The translations under genes were made by a program, and so were the position numbers. The notes beneath the pieces are model-generated. The model did no database searches. It was not told where the DNA came from and worked only from the letters and a program-made list of their open reading frames with translations. A DNA stretch of 64,000 bases, from positions 41,099,225 through 41,163,224 of the forward strand of contig CM051024.1 in NCBI GenBank assembly GCA_027627225.1, written 5' to 3'. This document shows, in pieces, positions 55,801 through 61,800 of the stretch (positions within the stretch are counted from its first letter, which is position 1; each line of letters starts with the position of its first letter). This DNA is from Congeria kusceri. Taxonomy: Eukaryota; Mollusca; Bivalvia; Myida; Dreissenidae.

Positions 55801-58800
55801 AGTTTATTTAACACAGTTCTATGTTTTGAAATAATCATATAATTATGTTACAATTTCCATATTGAACATGCCATCAATTTTGCTTTGTCATTCTGTTAAG
55901 TGTTATTACATAACCTTCTAAGTCGGTTACTAAAACATCTGTAAAAATTCAACATTTGGCATTAAATTTGGCTCAACTGACATCGGTGCCATATCAGACA
56001 ATTATTTAAGCAATGATTGTTATGTAAATTAATATCAGTCTGTAAGTAGAATCTACTGTATAAATGTGTACTGAAAACTTAATTTCAGTGATGCTGCAGT
56101 CGCATTCCCATATTCATCAACAGCTGGGTGCAACCAGCTGATGTTCAAACATGAGAAGGCCAGAAACATTGATTCTCTGGGTCTTCTTGCCTATACTGAC
56201 GTGATGAAAATACTACAGCAGAGGACATCGCTGGCTCCGGTTTATGTACCATCGAAACATTCAACTGTGAAGGCGCGGGCAGTTTATTTAGCATTTAACA
56301 TGTAAATATAATGGATGGGAAGCACTATATTACAGTTGCAAAAAGGACGTTTGAAACTTTTATAACACAAATTAGCGGAGTTTTTGAAAAACACTCATTT
56401 TTTTAACCTAGTAAAGTTCATGATGGACATGGCCTGGAACGTTAATTTTTTTTACATGAAAATGTGTTAATGCAGCACATATTGGTATGATGAAACAAAG
56501 TTTAATTTTAATATTTTGTCTTCAAACGTTATGGAACTATTTTTATATATTGCTTGTATTTTGTATCTAAGAACTTTTTAAAGTTTTATGGGAGTATCTT
56601 TCTTAGGTTCTCAATAATTATTGAATAATATAAAAAAAGGTATCTTTGAAAAAAAAATCCAGCTTATTTTATGGGTGTAGTGTTAAAAACTGTTTTAATT
56701 TTTCAAATGTGCATGAGTAAAGATTATTTGTTTGGTCTTCATTGTGTGGCTTATAGCCCAAGAATAAAATATATTATTGTTAAGATTCAGAACATGCATA
56801 AAATAAGCAATTTTATCACATTTTGTTTATGGCTTTTAAAAAATAGAACAGGAAAATTCTCTTTGATCATAAATATAATTAGCAATATGAGTACATATTA
56901 CTTCCATATAAATTCATTCAAGAATAATTGTAGATCATTTTCATAATATGTGTTCAATATACCATTCATAACTGTTTATTTATATGAAGTTTATGAAATA
57001 TAAATAAAGTATTTTACTTGTAAAGATGCCTATAGATGTTCAGTTTTTGATGTGTTTAGCAAAAGAGGGGGCATGGTAAATAAAAACTATATCTAACTAA
57101 CCAAACTGTAAAATCTCCCAAAATTATGCAGTTAATATATTATTTTGCGGATAAAGAAAACATAAGTCAATCTTTTTAGTCGTTATTATTTGTGTAAACC
57201 TTTTACGATGTTTATTTGTTAGAGTTGAAATTTAGATTTTTCTTGCATTGTTTACACTCACTAGGGATTCGAAGGCTAGTACATACCATCAGTCCCAATC
57301 CAACCATGATTAGTGGTGCACGAATCACATGCCACCCTTTCTGAACACGTAAAGTCTGCATCATCCGAACATTTGTATGTAATGTCGCACATGGCGTCAA
57401 TCGTCCACAGATTCTTCTTAATGTCTGTGTTAACGTGAAGTGAGGTAATTGAGGTAATTTGACCCTGATGTAACCGTCGACTGTATAGTTTTGTTTGGGA
57501 AAAAAGTGTCAAAGTATAAATTGATCTTTATTAAATGCTCAGCGCGTTAACACAGTGATGAAACTATGTATATACAACTACTTTTAAGATTTAACAAAAT
57601 GTACGATAGCTTTGTGTGTCCGTTAATTGACAAAAAGATATATATGTGCTACATAAAATGGAGGTAGATCTACTGAGCGTTACAACAAAAATGTGAATTT
57701 TGTGGCACGTAATTACTTTACGCAGTGATTGATTTGATGTCACTATCGAAGCATTTCGATATACACATAATATATCCCCTATGGACCTACCTGCGTCGAT
57801 TTCCAACCAGGTTGGCATATGATTTGCTGTACCGATATAGAACGTCGGTTTGTCATTGTCATCAGCATTGGGGTCCTTCGGATCTGAATCTACCTTGTTC
57901 ACCTTTTGCCCTGTGCCTAGTATGCTCTTACCGATGTTGATCTGGTCGCCAACTTAACGCAATGATGTTGTTTAAGAGTTTAATATTAAATGTAATATAT
58001 AGATGAAAGAACTCCCTTGGGCGTACATATAATATAACAATAAATGCATGTATCAACAGTTTGTCAATTTAGTTAACATGTACCAAATATCATTTACATA
58101 AGTACATAATAAAAAATAAATACAATGTAAACTTCACAGTATTATTCATCATGTAGCTAATATAATTGCATTAAGGTATAATAAATAATACAAACAAAGC
58201 AAACACAACTTAATTGTACCATAATTCGTTTCGCATTAAATGTATAGCGTAAATGTATAGTAGTAGTAGTAGTAGTAGTAGTAGCAGTAGTAGTAGTAGT
58301 AGTAGTAGTAGTTGTTGTTGTAGTAGAAGTAGTAGTAGTAGTTTCAAACACTTCGTAAAATCTGGTATCGCAGAAGGACCATAAACTACTAGCGTTGTCC
58401 AATCATTGGAATATTTAAAATGGTTAACTGTCTGATATCAGTCATGTAAAAATGTTGTAGATACTCACGCACAAAAGTAAAAGGTGGTGCGACATCGGCA
58501 TAAAACGATAACTGTCCGCCGGCCGTTGCTGTTCCGCTGGTGAAACCGCTATATCCTGAGTTCGCACGTTGACATGACAATGTGTAGGTGAGCGATTCAC
58601 TCTCGTCGGCGCAATATCGGCTAGAGTCACATGAAGCAGGAATGCATCATGCGTCTAGGCATGCCTTTTTGTAAACGATGACCCCTATGTGAAACATTTT
58701 ATAGACAATATTCCGTACCATGATTTAATAGTATTTATGGCATTTCTAATCCCATTCACTCATTAAAACACAGCATACATTTCAAATGTATAATGAATCG

Positions 58801-61800
58801 GAAATATTTAAATATAGAATAAGACTGAACGTGATTTTGTATACACCGGTCATATTATCATACAATTGACGAGTCGCTAACGACTTTGATGAAAGCAAAC
58901 TGCATTTAAACTGGCTTTCTGCGAAATTAAAAGATACCGGCTAAAATCATGACATTGTTATACGAATGTTATCCGAGAACAAAGTTCATGTTATTAAGGT
59001 ATTCAACCCCTAATTAGCTCGTTAATTTTCGTGTGATTTCGACGAAAGCCGTAGCCGTCGTACTTTACCGTTCGCATTCGGAATACATACAAAACTTCTT
59101 TAAAAATTATATATTTCTTTAGCTACGCCGTAGTATTTGTTTCAGATTTTAATATCGTCGCTTTAAAAGCAAATTACATATAAAATAACTATTAAAATGT
59201 AACGAGTATAATTAAAACAAAAGTTGAATCGGGGTTTGTTCCGTTTGAAAATCATGATCATTTGAACGCTTATTGAATTTTATGTGCATATGACGGCGTT
59301 TATTTACCTTGATATAAATCATTCTGACTGACGAAAACGTAATAAAACAGGTAGATTTTCAAGAGAAAAAGACACAGTAACAATGTAAATTTTGTCGGCG
59401 ATGATCAGCTGCCATGATCTGTGACAGTGTGGTTGGAAAATTACCGAGGAGCATATTAGTTTGACTGTCTATGTATACGTGCAATATTGTAACATTGACT
59501 AATGAGATGTCAATAATGTTCTCTATTGGAAAACTGACAAAGAAACCAAGTCAAATGGCAAGCCTAATACCAAGGTATGTACGGGTTAGTATCAGTTTAT
59601 TATCTAATTGTAAAGCCATTTGTTTGTATGGTAATAGTTAGTAAGATAATGACAACTCGTGAATGGTCGTGTAAATATACTTAATAAAAATGTTTGATTT
59701 TTATTTATACACCGAACATAAAGTTTGGAAATATAATAAGATGAAGTACTAGTATTAGTTTCCAAGTTTATTTAACACAGTTCTATGTTTTGAAATAATC
59801 ATATAATTATGTTACAATTTCCATATTGAACATGCCATCAATTTTGCTTTGTCATTCTGTTAAGTGTTATTACATAACCTTCTAAGTCGGTTACTAAAAC
59901 ATCTGTAAAAATTCAACATTTGGCATTAAATTTGGCTCAACTGACATCGGTGCCATATCAGACAATTATTTAAGCAATGATTGTTATGTAAATTAATATC
60001 AGTCTGTAAGTAGAATCTACTGTATAAATGTGTACTGAAAACTTAATTTCAGTGATGCTGCAGTCGCATTCCCATATTCATCAACAGCTGGGTGCAACCA
60101 GCTGATGTTCAAACATGAGAAGGCCAGAAACATTGATTCTCTGGGTCTTCTTGCCTATACTGACGTGATGAAAATACTACAGCAGAGGACATCGCTGGCT
60201 CCGGTTTATGTACCATCGAAACATTCAACTGTGAAGGCGCGGGCAGTTTATTTAGCATTTAACATGTAAATATAATGGATGGGAAGCACTATATTACAGT
60301 TGCAAAAAGGACGTTTGAAACTTTTATAACACAAATTAGCGGAGTTTTTGAAAAACACTCATTTTTTTAACCTAGTAAAGTTCATGATGGACATGGCCTG
60401 GAACGTTAATTTTTTTTACATGAAAATGTGTTAATGCAGCACATATTGGTATGATGAAACAAAGTTTAATTTTAATATTTTGTCTTCAAACGTTATGGAA
60501 CTATTTTTATATATTGCTTGTATTTTGTATCTAAGAACTTTTTAAAGTTTTATGGGAGTATCTTTCTTAGGTTCTCAATAATTATTGAATAATATAAAAA
60601 AAGGTATCTTTGAAAAAAAAATCCAGCTTATTTTATGGGTGTAGTGTTAAAAACTGTTTTAATTTTTCAAATGTGCATGAGTAAAGATTATTTGTTTGGT
60701 CTTCATTGTGTGGCTTATAGCCCAAGAATAAAATATATTATTGTTAAGATTCAGAACATGCATAAAATAAGCAATTTTATCACATTTTGTTTATGGCTTT
60801 TAAAAAATAGAACAGGAAAATTCTCTTTGATCATAAATATTATTAGCAATATGAGTACATATTACTTCCATATAAATTCATTCAAGAATAATTGTAGATC
60901 ATTTTCATAATATGTGTTCAATATACCATTCATAACTGTTTATTTATATGAAGTTTATGAAATATAAATAAAGTATTTTACTTGTAAAGATGCCTATAGA
61001 TGTTCAGTTTTTGATGTGTTTAGCAAAAGAGGGGGCATGGTAAATAAAAACTATATCTAACTAACCAAACTGTAAAATCTCCCAAAATTATGCAGAAGAG
61101 TCCAGATATGAATGCCCTTCAAGAAAATAATATGATCTGTGGTGTTCTATACATTGAGTATTATGGGTTCAATACCTTAATACATAAATATATATAACGT
61201 TGTAATATTTAACAAAACGTATTAGATAGAGGTTGCTTGGGCTGTGACGCGATCGCTATTTATAGAATAGCCTGTTGATAAGCAAGAATCACATGGTTAA
61301 TATATTATTTTTCGGATAAAGAAAACATAAGACAATCTTTTTAGTCGTTATTATTTGTGTAAACCTTTTACGATGTTTATTTGTTAGAGTTGAAATTTAG
61401 ATTTTTCTTGTATTGTTTACACTCACTAGGGATTCGAAGGCTAGTACATACCATCAGTCCCAATCCAACCATGATTAGTGGTGCACGAATCACATGCCAC
61501 CCTTTCTGAACACGTAAAGTCTGCATCATCCGAACATTTGTATGTAATGTCGCACATGGCGTCAATCGTCCACAGATTCTTCTTAATGTCTGTGTTAACG
61601 TGAAGTGAGGTAATTGAGGTAATTTGACCCTGATGTAACCGTCGACTGTATAGTTTTGTTTGGGAAAAAAGTGTCAAAGTATAAATTGATCTTTATTAAA
61701 TGCTCAGCGCGTTAACACAGTGATGAAACTATGTATATACAACTACTTTTAAGATTTAACAAAATGTACGATAGCTTTGTGTGTCCGTTAATTGACAAAA

